64,000 bases of DNA from CAMBDS01 sp964355675 (GTDB lineage: Bacteria > Electryoneota > AABM5-125-24 > Hatepunaeales > Hatepunaeaceae): contig CAYHEC010000014.1 in NCBI GenBank assembly GCA_964355675.1, forward strand, positions 26,741-90,740. Direction: 5' to 3'. Below are positions 1 to 7,752 of this stretch, piece after piece; positions within the stretch are counted from its first letter, which is position 1; each line of letters opens with the position of its first letter. A model generated the notes under the pieces. It was not told the origin of the DNA. It saw only the letters and a list, made by a program, of their open reading frames with translations, and made no database searches. The position numbers were made by a program, and so were the translations under genes.

Positions 1-185
1 ATGAAAGGACGTTGACCACGATGCATATCGATTCCCATTACCATTATCATTGCTCCGGCGACTGCGCCGCCATCAGCACTGGATACAGTACCACTGATGG
101 AGCCGAACGCCATTGCTGACTGAGGAGCAAACCCCAGAGTCATGAGAGCGGACGCCATCATTACGAACATTACGATTTTCTTCAT
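1..185 (-). CDS. Exported protein, N-terminal part (runs off left edge)
   Basis: Reverse-strand reading from ATG at 185 is open to position 1 (61 codons plus two bases). It begins MKKIVMFVMMASALMTLGF, a classical signal peptide with two lysines and a hydrophobic core, and a likely AMA cleavage site near residue 26. The following FGSISGTVSSADGGAVAGA is typical of the first strand of carboxypeptidase-regulatory-like or related beta-sandwich domains ('G.I.G.V....G..V.GA'). An AACAGG stretch lies about 7 bases upstream of the ATG. The rest of the gene is outside the window, so the function is unknown. It is divergent from trxA. Confidence 0.6.
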   Translation of the reverse strand, partial: MKKIVMFVMMASALMTLGFAPQSAMAFGSISGTVSSADGGAVAGAMIMVMGIDMHRGQRPF

Positions 186-717
186 TGTTTTGCCTGTTAA
201 GTTGTTAGCGGGATGCTTTACCTACGGTTATCTCATAAGCAATCAATGTGCCAGAAACATCGACATCGTGAGTATTAGAAATACTGAAAATGTAAATCGA
301 TTGTTTGTATTTATATTTCAATAAATTAACTTGTAATTATTGCAGAATTTGATTTACAAGACAATTTATCAACAGAATGTCATTAAAGTCGTCAGAGAAA
401 GTGCGAATGATATTCGCAGGTCATTTCCTGATAGACGCAGTTCGAGTAAAAAGTGTTTCTGGATTCAGGTGAAAGCAATTTGATAGTTGTTCGGACGAAG
501 ATCCTACCTTAGTTTTTCCAATTTGCTCATTAACTTGTGATGTTTTGAAAAAAATTCATTTTACATTCGTATAATGTTTCGATTGGATCGCAAATTGCGA
601 TTATAGAATAATCATTACGAATTGATCGTCTTGAATACAAGATGTGGCAGAATCAATGCCATAATGGCAGTGAGTAGTGTCAATCATCAATCATCAATCA
701 CAATTTCAGGGAATTTA
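186..717. other. AT-rich divergent intergenic region
   Basis: This 530-base gap lies between the exported-protein start and thioredoxin. It is AT-rich and holds no convincing coding frame. It contains one good sigma-70-like promoter for trxA (545-575) and a small direct repeat (CAATCAT units) near 680-703, just before the thioredoxin ribosome binding site. Confidence 0.5.
545..575 (+). promoter_or_regulatory. Sigma-70-type promoter for trxA
   Basis: TTGAAA at 545-550 and a perfect TATAAT at 570-575, spaced 19 bp (18 if the -35 is taken one base later). The expected transcript would start near 582, about 135 bases before the thioredoxin ATG. Confidence 0.5.
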
Positions 718-1044
718 ATGTCACGCGAAATTACATTAACGGACGAAAGTTTCGAACAAACAATAGCTTCATCAACTCTTCCTATCCTCGTTGACTTCTG
801 GGCTCCATGGTGCGGACCTTGTCGTTTCATTGCACCGATTCTTTCCGAAATCGCCGAGGAGAAGGCTGATTCGATTATCATTGGCAAAATGAACGTCGAT
901 GACAATCCGGTGATACCACAAAGATTTGGTATTTCGGGTATCCCAACCATGATTCTCTTCAAGAATGGCAAAGCGGTAGAAAAAATGGTGGGAGCACTTC
1001 CTAAGGCAATGCTTGAAAAAGCACTCGAGCCTCATTTGAAATGA
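718..1044 (+). CDS. trxA: Thioredoxin
   Basis: A 108-residue cytoplasmic thioredoxin, the usual family size, which reduces protein disulfides by dithiol exchange. The redox motif WCGPC is at residues 31-35, preceded by VDFWAP, and the conserved cis-proline loop appears as GIPTMI near residue 74. I place the start at ATG 718, because the frame extends upstream to TTG 622 but those extra residues are low complexity and match nothing in thioredoxins. AGGGA at 708-712 is a usable ribosome binding site for this ATG. It stands alone with its own promoter upstream. Confidence 0.95.
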   Translation: MSREITLTDESFEQTIASSTLPILVDFWAPWCGPCRFIAPILSEIAEEKADSIIIGKMNVDDNPVIPQRFGISGIPTMILFKNGKAVEKMVGALPKAMLEKALEPHLK

Positions 1045-1165
1045 CCATTGCCGGGAGGATAGGAATTTTTGCTTGTCAATTTCTTTAAGCGACAGACTGG
1101 AATGACTATCCTCCCAGCTTTGCTAATCATGTCGTAGAAGAAAGTAGTTATTTTGTATAAATCAC

Positions 1166-1194
1166 TTGACCTTGGTGCAATTGAAGCTTATATT
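1166..1194 (+). promoter_or_regulatory. Sigma-70-type promoter for rpsU
   Basis: TTGACC (1166-1171), a 17-bp spacer, TATATT (1189-1194). The start of transcription would be near 1201, giving a leader of about 70 bases before rpsU. Confidence 0.65.
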
Positions 1195-1273
1195 TTGGGT
1201 TCATTGATCGACGCAATATACTCTGCCGTCTATAAAATGATTCCACTACTAAAAATTTATCTCGAAAGATCGT

Positions 1274-1480
1274 ATGCCGAACGTAAAAGTCCGTGATGGC
1301 GAGCCGTTTGAGCGAGCGTTCAAGCGTTTCACCAAGTCCTGTGAAAAATGTGGCCTGATGGCAGAAATCAGGAAGCACCAACGTTTCATCAAGCCCTCAG
1401 AGGCGAGCAAAAGAAAGTCCGCCGCCGCACGACGCAAGATGAGGAAAGTTGCGCGTTTGCAGGCGCTTCTTGGCAGGTAG
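1274..1480 (+). CDS. rpsU: 30S ribosomal protein S21
   Basis: A 68-residue, strongly basic protein matching bS21: it starts MPNVKVRDGEPFERAFKRF, has the EIRKHQRFIKPSE segment and an Arg/Lys/Ala-rich C-terminal helix. bS21 binds the 30S platform near the 3' end of 16S rRNA and helps initiation. Here it is monocistronic, with a clear promoter about 80 bases upstream and a tandem repeat about 30 bases downstream. The cysteine pair CEKCG near residue 24 is unusual for a basic S21, but such substitutions occur in the family. Confidence 0.95.
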   Translation: MPNVKVRDGEPFERAFKRFTKSCEKCGLMAEIRKHQRFIKPSEASKRKSAAARRKMRKVARLQALLGR

Positions 1481-1512
1481 AATCTGCAAGGGAAGATTAA
1501 CAATTAGGTTTC

Positions 1513-1626
1513 TTCAGCCACGCTGAAGCTGTGAACTCAAACTGGTCGCATTCAGCCACGCTGAAGCTGTGAACTCAAACTGGTCGCATTCAGACACGCT
1601 GAAGCTGTGAACTCAAACTGGTCGCA
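1513..1626 (+). repeat. 38-bp unit repeated three times in tandem
   Basis: Three contiguous copies of a 38-bp unit start at 1513, 1551 and 1589. The first two are identical and the third has one substitution (CAGACACG for CAGCCACG). Each copy starts with a small inverted repeat, TTCAG-CCACG-CTGAA, followed by GCTGTGAACTCAAACTGG. A diverged single copy (GGACACGCTAAAGCAGTGAAC) occurs after the hexapeptide-transferase gene near 55475. There is no spacer between units, so this is not CRISPR. Confidence 0.9.
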
Positions 1627-1725
1627 TACTGTCTGTTCTCTGAGAGTTTACGGCGACAAATGTCGTCGCAAAAGAGTTCGAGTCTATTTAGGTCACGGTA
1701 GTAATTCATTTTCTGAGGGGTTATT

Positions 1726-2424
1726 ATGACAAAATATGACTTTGGTATTCTTGCCATACTGCTCATCTTTTCCCTTCTCGGGTTTCTTCGTGGATTTGTG
1801 ACCGAGCTGTTTGAGGCGATTGGGATAATAGTAGCCGTTCTTTACGGCAAACTCATCGCGATCAAAATCGCTCACATCCTTCCTGATTCAGTCCCCGAAT
1901 ATATGAGAGTCCCGCTTACCACGTTTGTACTCTCAGTCCTGTTGATATTTACCATCAAAGCAATTGGCGGTGCGATTCGAAAGGCTTTCGTAAAGAAGAA
2001 CCTGAAAGGAGTCGATCACTTTCTTGGTGGCTTCATGGGAGCCGGTAAGGGCGCGGTAGTTGTTGTTTGCCTTATGGCTGTTCTTACTTTGACGCCGTTT
2101 TCCAGATTGTTTGAGATGGAAAAGAAACCTGCTCCGGTAATGCGTTGGGCGATGAAAAATAGCAAGCCTGTACTGGCGAAATATTCTTCGAAAATTACGG
2201 ATGTCGCACAGCAGCAGATTCAGGGGGCAGTCTCGAGCGCTATGGCTCCGCAAGGCGGCTCCGTACCAGCGACTATCTCCAACCTTTCGTCATCACTTTC
2301 CAAAACCGACCGTGCCGACATTATAAAACTCCTCAAAGAGCCCGCCATCGCCAGCCTCAACCTCACCGAAGAAGCCCTTTTGAAGATGGTGCGTACTATG
2401 CGTGAAACCCAGGGGAAAAGATAG
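1726..2424 (+). CDS. CvpA family membrane protein
   Basis: A 232-residue integral membrane protein. Four hydrophobic helices occupy roughly residues 5-22, 30-50, 63-83 and 100-125, with the CvpA-like start YDFGILAILLIFSLLGFLRGF and a Gly-rich FLGGFMGAGKGA segment near residue 95. A polar C-terminal tail of about 100 residues follows. CvpA proteins are inner-membrane proteins first linked to colicin V production, and their biochemical role is unclear. It has a strong GAGGGG ribosome binding site and lies 20 bases ahead of mutS2. A cvpA-mutS2 pair is common in bacteria and supports the call. Confidence 0.85.
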   Translation: MTKYDFGILAILLIFSLLGFLRGFVTELFEAIGIIVAVLYGKLIAIKIAHILPDSVPEYMRVPLTTFVLSVLLIFTIKAIGGAIRKAFVKKNLKGVDHFLGGFMGAGKGAVVVVCLMAVLTLTPFSRLFEMEKKPAPVMRWAMKNSKPVLAKYSSKITDVAQQQIQGAVSSAMAPQGGSVPATISNLSSSLSKTDRADIIKLLKEPAIASLNLTEEALLKMVRTMRETQGKR

Positions 2425-2444
2425 GGCTGACCACCCCCTGCCGA

Positions 2445-4826
2445 ATGAATCCACTAACTTACTCTGCCCTTGAGTTTGACCGCCTGATTTCTCATCTTTC
2501 CGGTTATTGCCAGACCGATCAGGGCCGCGAAATTCTTAGCGACCTGAAGCCATCCTTTAACCTCACTCAGATACAAGCAGAAATTGCCCGCGTGGAAGAA
2601 GTGCGCGGACTTTATCGGCGTTCGGGCAGTTTTCCCGCAAGCGGTATATCTGACATCAGATTACACTTGAAACGGGCAGGCGTTCAGGGCAGTGTTCTGG
2701 ATGAATCTCAACTTCTTGCCATACTTCACCACCTTCGAGTTCATGCCCAGACTGAAAAGTTGATGCTTAGGGAGGCTTCGCGTATGCCTCTTACCGCAGT
2801 AATCACGGTGGATTTGAAATCGTTGCCTGTGCTTGAGAGCAGGCTCGATAAGGCAATCACTCCCGATGGAACTGTGCGCGATTCAGCCTCGCCGGAACTG
2901 TCTCGAATCCGAAAGTCGATGGGGGTTCAGCTGGAAAGGCTCCGAACTAAGCTGATGGGTATGATTCCCAAACTCTCTCGTGCCGGGATTCTGAGGGAAG
3001 ATTCGTTCTCGCTTCGAGATGGAAGGTATGTTCTTCCTGTACGATCAGACTCGATCGGTTCGGTAAAAGGAATAATACATGATCGGTCGGCGACCGGGGG
3101 AACGATATTCATCGAGCCGACGGCGTTGATCGATCTGGGTAACGAACTGCGAACTCTGGAACTTGCTGAGCGAGATGAAGTCCGACGGATACTGCGCGAG
3201 TTGACATCCTATGTTCGAAGCGATATAGTTGTAATCGAAGCTAATTACCGGGTTATTATCCAGCTTGACTGCCTTTGGGCAAAGGCAATTCTGGCGGAAC
3301 GGCTTGAAGCCAATCCTCCCATTATCAACGAATCAGGCGCGCTCCATCTGTATGGCGCGAGACATCCGTTGTTGGTTCTTTCTGGCGACCGGAAGGTTGT
3401 TCCGCTCAATCTTGATCTGGGAGACGACTACGGGATGTTGGTTATTTCGGGGCCTAATGCGGGAGGGAAAAGCGTGGCTATGAAGACAGTAGGGCTGGTG
3501 TCGCTGATGGCGGCTTGCGGGTTGCATGTACCAGCGTTGCCGGGGACGGAAATACCGCTTTATCTTTCTATAGAAGCGGATATTGGCGACCAGCAATCGA
3601 TTGCAGATGACCTCTCGACATTTACTGCCCATGCGACGCGATTAAAAGAGATTCTGGCGACGGCATCTTCCAGAACCCTTGTGTTGATCGATGAGATCGG
3701 AGCTGGAACCGACCCACAGGAAGGGGCGTCTCTGTCGATTGCCACACTTGAAAGACTGATTGCCAACAGAATCCCGACGATTGTAACGACACATCATGGC
3801 GCGCTAAAGGCTTTTGCTCACTCGGCGGACTGGTGCGCCAATGGCTCGATGGAGTTCGACCTCGCTTCATTCCGACCGACCTATCGTTTTCGTCCCCATA
3901 TACCGGGTTCAAGTTATGCCCTCGATATCGCCCGACGTGCCGGGTTACCAGAAGATTTAATCGCGAGAGCGAGGGAGCTTGTCGGCAGTGAACGGTCGCA
4001 GTTAGAAGAGCTTATTGTTAATCTGTCTGAAAAGCTTACCTCTTACAGTACTTTGGTTGCCGATCAGGAGCAGAAAACCGGATTGATTGCGGCTCAAGAG
4101 GCAGATTATCGCCAGAAGTTGGAACGGCTACAGCAAAGAGAGAAACAGCTTAAACAACAAGCGATGCAGGAAGTCGAAGAGGTTCTTAAGGTTGCCCGCA
4201 AGACGGTTGAAACTGTTGTCAAGGATTTACGCGAGCAGGGTGGACGTTCGGACTCAATTAAGATCGCTCACCAGACTCTTGCTGATTTGAAGAAAAGCGT
4301 GTCGGTAAGGCTTAACGTTCCCACAGTCGATGTGCCTCAACCTACCCGGCATGACATTATTCCTGAATTCGACACAAAACGCGCCATCGGTATCGATGAC
4401 TGGGTATCGATAGATGGCGGTTCAAGTGGGCAGGTGACGGCTATTTCGGCGAAAAAGGATCGTGTCTGCGTCGTAGTAGGAGCGGTTCAACTTTGGGTCA
4501 CGAAAGACCGAGTTTCGCTAATACAGAGGCCGGATGAGCCTTCGGAATCGGTTCGTACTTATGCGAAATTGCCTGAAGTGCCGTTTGAGCTTGATGTGAG
4601 AGGACTCGACGCTCCGGAAGCGCTGTTTCGGGTGGAGAGATATGTTTATGATGGCATGTCTAATGGCAGGACAAAGCTTGGAATTATTCACGGCAAAGGG
4701 GCGGGGATACTTGCCAAGTATATCCGTGAGGCTCTGAAGAAAAATAAGCTGGTTGCGTCGTTTCGGTACGGGGAGTATGGGGAAGGGGACTATGGCGTGA
4801 CGATTGTCGATTTGAAGGAAGATTGA
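2445..4826 (+). CDS. mutS2: Endonuclease MutS2 with Smr domain
   Basis: A 793-residue protein of normal MutS2 length. It lacks the mismatch-recognition domain of MutS and has core/lever helices (about 1-290), a MutS-type ATPase with Walker A GPNAGGKS (about 337-344) and Walker B LVLIDEIGAGTDP (about 410-422), a long Gln/Lys/Glu-rich coiled coil (about 515-620), and a C-terminal Smr domain (about 715-793) with ELDVRG and IIHGKGAG. MutS2 suppresses homologous recombination and, in some bacteria, acts in rescue of collided ribosomes through the Smr domain. It is probably cotranscribed with cvpA, whose stop is 20 bases upstream. Confidence 0.95.
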   Translation: MNPLTYSALEFDRLISHLSGYCQTDQGREILSDLKPSFNLTQIQAEIARVEEVRGLYRRSGSFPASGISDIRLHLKRAGVQGSVLDESQLLAILHHLRVHAQTEKLMLREASRMPLTAVITVDLKSLPVLESRLDKAITPDGTVRDSASPELSRIRKSMGVQLERLRTKLMGMIPKLSRAGILREDSFSLRDGRYVLPVRSDSIGSVKGIIHDRSATGGTIFIEPTALIDLGNELRTLELAERDEVRRILRELTSYVRSDIVVIEANYRVIIQLDCLWAKAILAERLEANPPIINESGALHLYGARHPLLVLSGDRKVVPLNLDLGDDYGMLVISGPNAGGKSVAMKTVGLVSLMAACGLHVPALPGTEIPLYLSIEADIGDQQSIADDLSTFTAHATRLKEILATASSRTLVLIDEIGAGTDPQEGASLSIATLERLIANRIPTIVTTHHGALKAFAHSADWCANGSMEFDLASFRPTYRFRPHIPGSSYALDIARRAGLPEDLIARARELVGSERSQLEELIVNLSEKLTSYSTLVADQEQKTGLIAAQEADYRQKLERLQQREKQLKQQAMQEVEEVLKVARKTVETVVKDLREQGGRSDSIKIAHQTLADLKKSVSVRLNVPTVDVPQPTRHDIIPEFDTKRAIGIDDWVSIDGGSSGQVTAISAKKDRVCVVVGAVQLWVTKDRVSLIQRPDEPSESVRTYAKLPEVPFELDVRGLDAPEALFRVERYVYDGMSNGRTKLGIIHGKGAGILAKYIREALKKNKLVASFRYGEYGEGDYGVTIVDLKED

Positions 4827-4852
4827 TTTTCAAGAGATAGCTCATTTGCGAC

Positions 4853-4881
4853 TTGACACTCTGAGGCGATTGTCGTAAATT
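4853..4881 (+). promoter_or_regulatory. Sigma-70-type promoter for tRNA-Gly
   Basis: TTGACA (4853-4858), a 17-bp spacer, TAAATT (4876-4881). Transcription should begin near 4888, so the palindrome at 4892-4923 would form the first part of the pre-tRNA leader. Confidence 0.6.
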
Positions 4882-4891
4882 ACATAAAATT

Positions 4892-4923
4892 CTTGGAGGG
4901 CGGGTTTAAACCCGCCCTCCAAG
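4892..4923. repeat. Perfect 32-bp palindrome between promoter and tRNA
   Basis: CTTGGAGGGCGGGTTT followed at once by its exact reverse complement. It belongs to the GGAGGGCGG...CCGCCCTCC family seen at 5089-5343, 25056-25081, 27039-27117 and 37775-37975. It sits between the tRNA-Gly promoter and the mature tRNA, so it is transcribed as a hairpin 16 bases before the acceptor stem. Confidence 0.9.
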
Positions 4924-4938
4924 GGTGAAGATCACCGT

Positions 4939-5010
4939 GCGGCTGTGACGCAATGGTAGCGTACCAGCTTCCCAAGCTGGATGTTGCCGGTTCGAGCCCG
5001 GTCAGCCGCT
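4939..5010 (+). tRNA. tRNA-Gly (anticodon CCC)
   Basis: A cloverleaf can be folded by hand: acceptor GCGGCTG/CAGCCGC, D arm ACGC-AATGGTA-GCGT, anticodon arm CCAGC-TTCCCAA-GCTGG (anticodon CCC), variable ATGTT, T arm GCCGG-TTCGAGC-CCGGT, discriminator T, 72 bases in all. The 3' CCA is not encoded (TCAACG follows). It has its own promoter and a downstream hairpin. Confidence 0.95.
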
Positions 5011-5011
5011 C

Positions 5012-5070
5012 AACGCACAAACGAGGATGAAGCATCCGGCAAGGATTGGGGTTTCATCCTCGCTTGCGTT
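5012..5070 (+). terminator. Long stem-loop downstream of tRNA-Gly
   Basis: AACGCA (5012-5017) and CGAGGATGAA (5022-5031) pair with TTCATCCTCG (5053-5062) and TGCGTT (5065-5070), giving about 16 pairs with a small internal loop. There is no strong T-run, so its role as a terminator or 3' processing signal is inferred from position. Confidence 0.5.
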
Positions 5071-5088
5071 AATACACTTAGACATCAT

Positions 5089-5343
5089 GGAGGGCGGACT
5101 TTCAGTCCGCTCTTGACAAGCGGGACGCTTATCCTACGCGAGAAAGGGCGGCTTGAAAAGCCGCCCTCCAAGAGCTTAGTTTTTGGTGTGTGCGTAGGTG
5201 CGGAGCATCCATGGAGTTAAAGTGGGGCGGATTGCAATCCGCCCCACTTACAGGCGCGACGGCGACAGGTCGAGACGCTTATCCTACTGACAAGCGGGAC
5301 GCTTATCCTACGCGAGCGAGGGTGGCTTGAAAAGCCGCCCTCC
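5089..5343. repeat. Cluster of four palindromes upstream of der
   Basis: The cluster holds an imperfect GGAGGGCGGACT palindrome (5089-5114), GGGCGGCTTGAAAAGCCGCCC (about 5146-5166), a perfect 28-bp palindrome with half-site AGTGGGGCGGATTG (5221-5248), and GGTGGCTTGAAAAGCCGCC (5318-5343). Between them, a phrase GCGGGACGCTTATCCTACGCGAG occurs twice, near 5120 and 5291. Reading frames cross this stretch, but they consist only of repeat and I do not call a gene. Confidence 0.85.
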
Positions 5344-5371
5344 AAGAACGATTCTCAATAAAGAAAAAATT

Positions 5372-6694
5372 ATGTCCTTACCAATCGTCGCTATTGTCGG
5401 CAGGCCTAACGTTGGCAAATCGACACTATTCAACCGGATCATCAAACGGCAACAAGCCGTCGTCGATCCGTCGCCCGGCGTCACTCGCGACCGGCATTAT
5501 ACGACCGCCGAGTGGATCGGAGTGCAATTTACTCTGGTCGATACCGGCGGCTTCATGCACGACGGCGAAGGCGATAAGCTGAATGCGGCAGTTCGCGAGC
5601 AGACACTCATTGCGGCCGAGGAAGCGGATGTTGTACTGCTTTTGACTGATGCGATGGCGGGGGAATCTGAAGAAGAGTCTGAACTCGCTCGCCTGATTCA
5701 GAAACGTCCCGTCAAAGTTCTTTTAGTAGCGAACAAAGTGGATGATCCATCGAAACTGGCGCTCGCCTATGAGGGACGAAAGTTTGGATTTGGGGATCCT
5801 TTTCCAATCTCGGCTCAGACCGGATTCAATGTGGCAGAAATGCTTGATGAGATCATCAGAATACTGGTCGAGATGAAGCCAATCATGCCGACGGCAGATC
5901 CACACGAGGAACTTTCTCTCGCAGTGATCGGCGCTCCAAACAGTGGGAAGTCATCGTTGATCAATCGTTTGGTAGGCAAGGAGAGAATGGTTGTCTCTGA
6001 TATACCGGGCACGACCCGCGATGCTATCGACACGCTGATCAGCTACCATGGCCGCTCAATCAGACTTGTCGATACGGCGGGGTTGAAACGGAAGCGGTAC
6101 GGTCAGGAGGGGCTCGAGTTCTTCACCAGTCTTCGCACGCTCAAGGCGCTGGATCGATGCGACGTAGCCGCGGTGATGATCGACGCCACTTTGGGGATAA
6201 CCCAGGGCGATGTAAAGCTTGTGCAGACAGCAGTCGATGCAGGGGCAGGGGTTATTTTGGTAATGAACAAGTGGGACATTATGGAAAAAGGTGAAAAGAA
6301 GTCGGAAAAACTGCTTGAAGATTGGAAACGCCGAGCGCCTCAAATGTCTTGGATTCCGATGCTTTATGTATCAGCAACGACTGGTCGCAATGCGATCTCG
6401 GTGGTTGAAGAGGCGCTTGCCATCAGGGAACTACGCGAACACCGGATTTCAACCTCCGAGATCAATAATGAGATCATACCGTTATTGCAAAGGACAGCGC
6501 CTCCCGCAATAAAGGGAAGGTTCGTAAAGGTAAAATACGGCGTGCAGGTATCGATAAAGCCACCGAAATTTGCCTTCTTTGCCAGCTACGCCAACCTGAT
6601 TCCGGAACAGTACCGGCGATTTGCCGAGAGGATTCTTCGGGAACGCTACGGTTTTCGAGGCGTTCCGATCACGATACAATTCCGAGGAAAGTAA
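5372..6694 (+). CDS. der: GTPase Der (EngA), ribosome assembly
   Basis: A 440-residue tandem GTPase needed for 50S subunit maturation. The first G domain starts LPIVAIVGRPNVGKST (P-loop about residues 9-16), with DTGG and NKVD. The second has GAPNSGKSS near 190, DTAG near 233 and NKWD near 300. A KH-like C-terminal domain (about 350-440) contains the basic KGRFVKVKYG segment. The frame extends upstream to 5327, but those codons lie inside a palindrome, so I use ATG 5372, which begins the conserved MSLPIVAIVG. A weak A-rich stretch rather than a strong Shine-Dalgarno precedes it. Confidence 0.95.
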   Translation: MSLPIVAIVGRPNVGKSTLFNRIIKRQQAVVDPSPGVTRDRHYTTAEWIGVQFTLVDTGGFMHDGEGDKLNAAVREQTLIAAEEADVVLLLTDAMAGESEEESELARLIQKRPVKVLLVANKVDDPSKLALAYEGRKFGFGDPFPISAQTGFNVAEMLDEIIRILVEMKPIMPTADPHEELSLAVIGAPNSGKSSLINRLVGKERMVVSDIPGTTRDAIDTLISYHGRSIRLVDTAGLKRKRYGQEGLEFFTSLRTLKALDRCDVAAVMIDATLGITQGDVKLVQTAVDAGAGVILVMNKWDIMEKGEKKSEKLLEDWKRRAPQMSWIPMLYVSATTGRNAISVVEEALAIRELREHRISTSEINNEIIPLLQRTAPPAIKGRFVKVKYGVQVSIKPPKFAFFASYANLIPEQYRRFAERILRERYGFRGVPITIQFRGK

Positions 6695-6705
6695 AGGTCC
6701 GGTAG

Positions 6706-6862
6706 AACGGGCGGGACGCCCGTTGTTAGAGCCTGCTACCGACCCGCCGTGGTCGGCGGCATAATTCAGTGGTATTAACTATTTGGTGTCGGGTGCGGCG
6801 ACCCGACACCGGCTTGAATCTTCTTACGTACGAGTCATAAGAAAACGGGCGGGACGCCCGTT
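6706..6862. repeat. Four palindromes of three families after der
   Basis: Two identical 19-bp palindromes AACGGGCG-GGA-CGCCCGTT (6706-6724 and 6844-6862) enclose a CTACCGACC...GGTCGGCGG element (6735-6760) and a 26-bp GGTGTCGGGT-GCGGCG-ACCCGACACC element (6785-6810). The rest of the gap to mraZ is AT-rich and carries the mraZ promoter. None of the palindromes is followed by a T-run. Confidence 0.9.
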
Positions 6863-6983
6863 CTACTGATTGCACACAGTTAGAAAAATTTGGCAGAATC
6901 CCTCCATAATTATGCCGATTGCAAAATATTTTGCAAAAAACGCGTAACTCCCCAAATTCCATCAAAAATATTTTCCAAATCTC

Positions 6984-7012
6984 TTGACAACAGGAAATCG
7001 ACTCTATATCTT
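6984..7012 (+). promoter_or_regulatory. Promoter of the dcw cluster (upstream of mraZ)
   Basis: TTGACA (6984-6989), a 17-bp spacer, TATCTT (7007-7012). The 15-base string around the -10, GACTCTATATCTTACG without its last base, recurs ahead of the gene at 36652, suggesting a preferred -10 context. The start of transcription would be near 7019, about 55 bases before mraZ. Confidence 0.6.
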
Positions 7013-7073
7013 ACGTGGTGAAAAGAGGTACTTTTTCCCATTACAGGACATTTTCATTGCGAAATAGAGCGTC

Positions 7074-7541
7074 ATGCAGTTCATAGCCGCGGCGACATAC
7101 ACCTTAGACGAAAAGTCAAGGATAGCTCTACCTGCCATCTTCCGAAATGATTGCTATGATGGCGGGCAGGGTAAATTTGTCGTGACTGTCGGCGATGAAT
7201 GTCTGCTTGTCTTTTCGGTTAAAGAGTGGGAACGAATTCTTGAAAAGGAAATTTCGCCAGAACTTCTTGGAATGGATGAAATTACGTTTGCTCGCTACGA
7301 GCGCTTCCTCGATAAATATACCGAAGCCGTTAACACCGACCCTCAGGGTCGCATTCGTATCCCGAACGTATTGCTTGAGTTTGCCAAGCTTGGCAGAGAA
7401 GTACTAATCACTTCCAAAAGAAATGGGTTAGAGCTTTGGAATCAAGCTGAGCACGACAAGTTTATCGGCCCGATCGAAGATTTCAAGGCGGCTTACAGGC
7501 GAAGGCTGTTCAATAAGAGGTCTCACTCGAATGATGAATAG
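7074..7541 (+). CDS. mraZ: Transcriptional regulator MraZ
   Basis: A 155-residue protein with two SpoVT/AbrB-like repeats: AAATYTLDEKSRIALPAIFR near residues 5-24 and NTDPQGRIRIPNVLLEFA near 86-103, each carrying the D(E/P)(K/Q)(S/G)RI.(L/I)P signature. MraZ forms ring-shaped oligomers that bind direct repeats ahead of its own operon and usually repress the dcw cluster. I could not pick out a clear set of MraZ boxes by eye between the promoter and the start. As is standard, it is the first gene of the cluster, though a repeat-filled gap of about 210 bases separates it from rsmH. Confidence 0.93.
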   Translation: MQFIAAATYTLDEKSRIALPAIFRNDCYDGGQGKFVVTVGDECLLVFSVKEWERILEKEISPELLGMDEITFARYERFLDKYTEAVNTDPQGRIRIPNVLLEFAKLGREVLITSKRNGLELWNQAEHDKFIGPIEDFKAAYRRRLFNKRSHSNDE

Positions 7542-7581
7542 TCAAGTGTCATTTAATTGGGACTGTTTCCCAAACTCAAAA

Positions 7582-7668
7582 GCGTGTAGCCTGCACAGCT
7601 TTGCTGGGCTGGACGCGGAAATTGTGCTTGAATCCTGCCCGCCCAGCAAAGCTGTGCGGGCTACACGC
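7582..7668. repeat. 28-bp inverted repeat, AGCAAAGCTGTGCGGGCTACACGC family
   Basis: Arms 7582-7609 and 7641-7668 are reverse complements with one mismatch in 28 and a 31-base loop. The arm word GCTGTGCGGGCTACACGC also occurs at 29055-29095 and five times at 33223-33391. It sits between mraZ and rsmH in what should be one operon and could act as an attenuating hairpin. Confidence 0.85.
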
Positions 7669-7752
7669 CACGATTTTCATCATTTAGGATGTGGGCAATA
7701 ACCCTTGATTATTCTTGAACAGTAGGACCAGCGTTGTCGATGAGGATTGACA

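Noticed and set aside
4981..5220. 79-residue plus-strand ORF after tRNA-Gly
   Set aside because: It starts inside the tRNA and consists of palindromic repeat sequence, with no ribosome binding site.
5089..5343. Palindromes as ordinary rho-independent terminators
   Set aside because: Stems are strong, but almost none is followed by a T-run and many lie inside genes or between a promoter and its gene.
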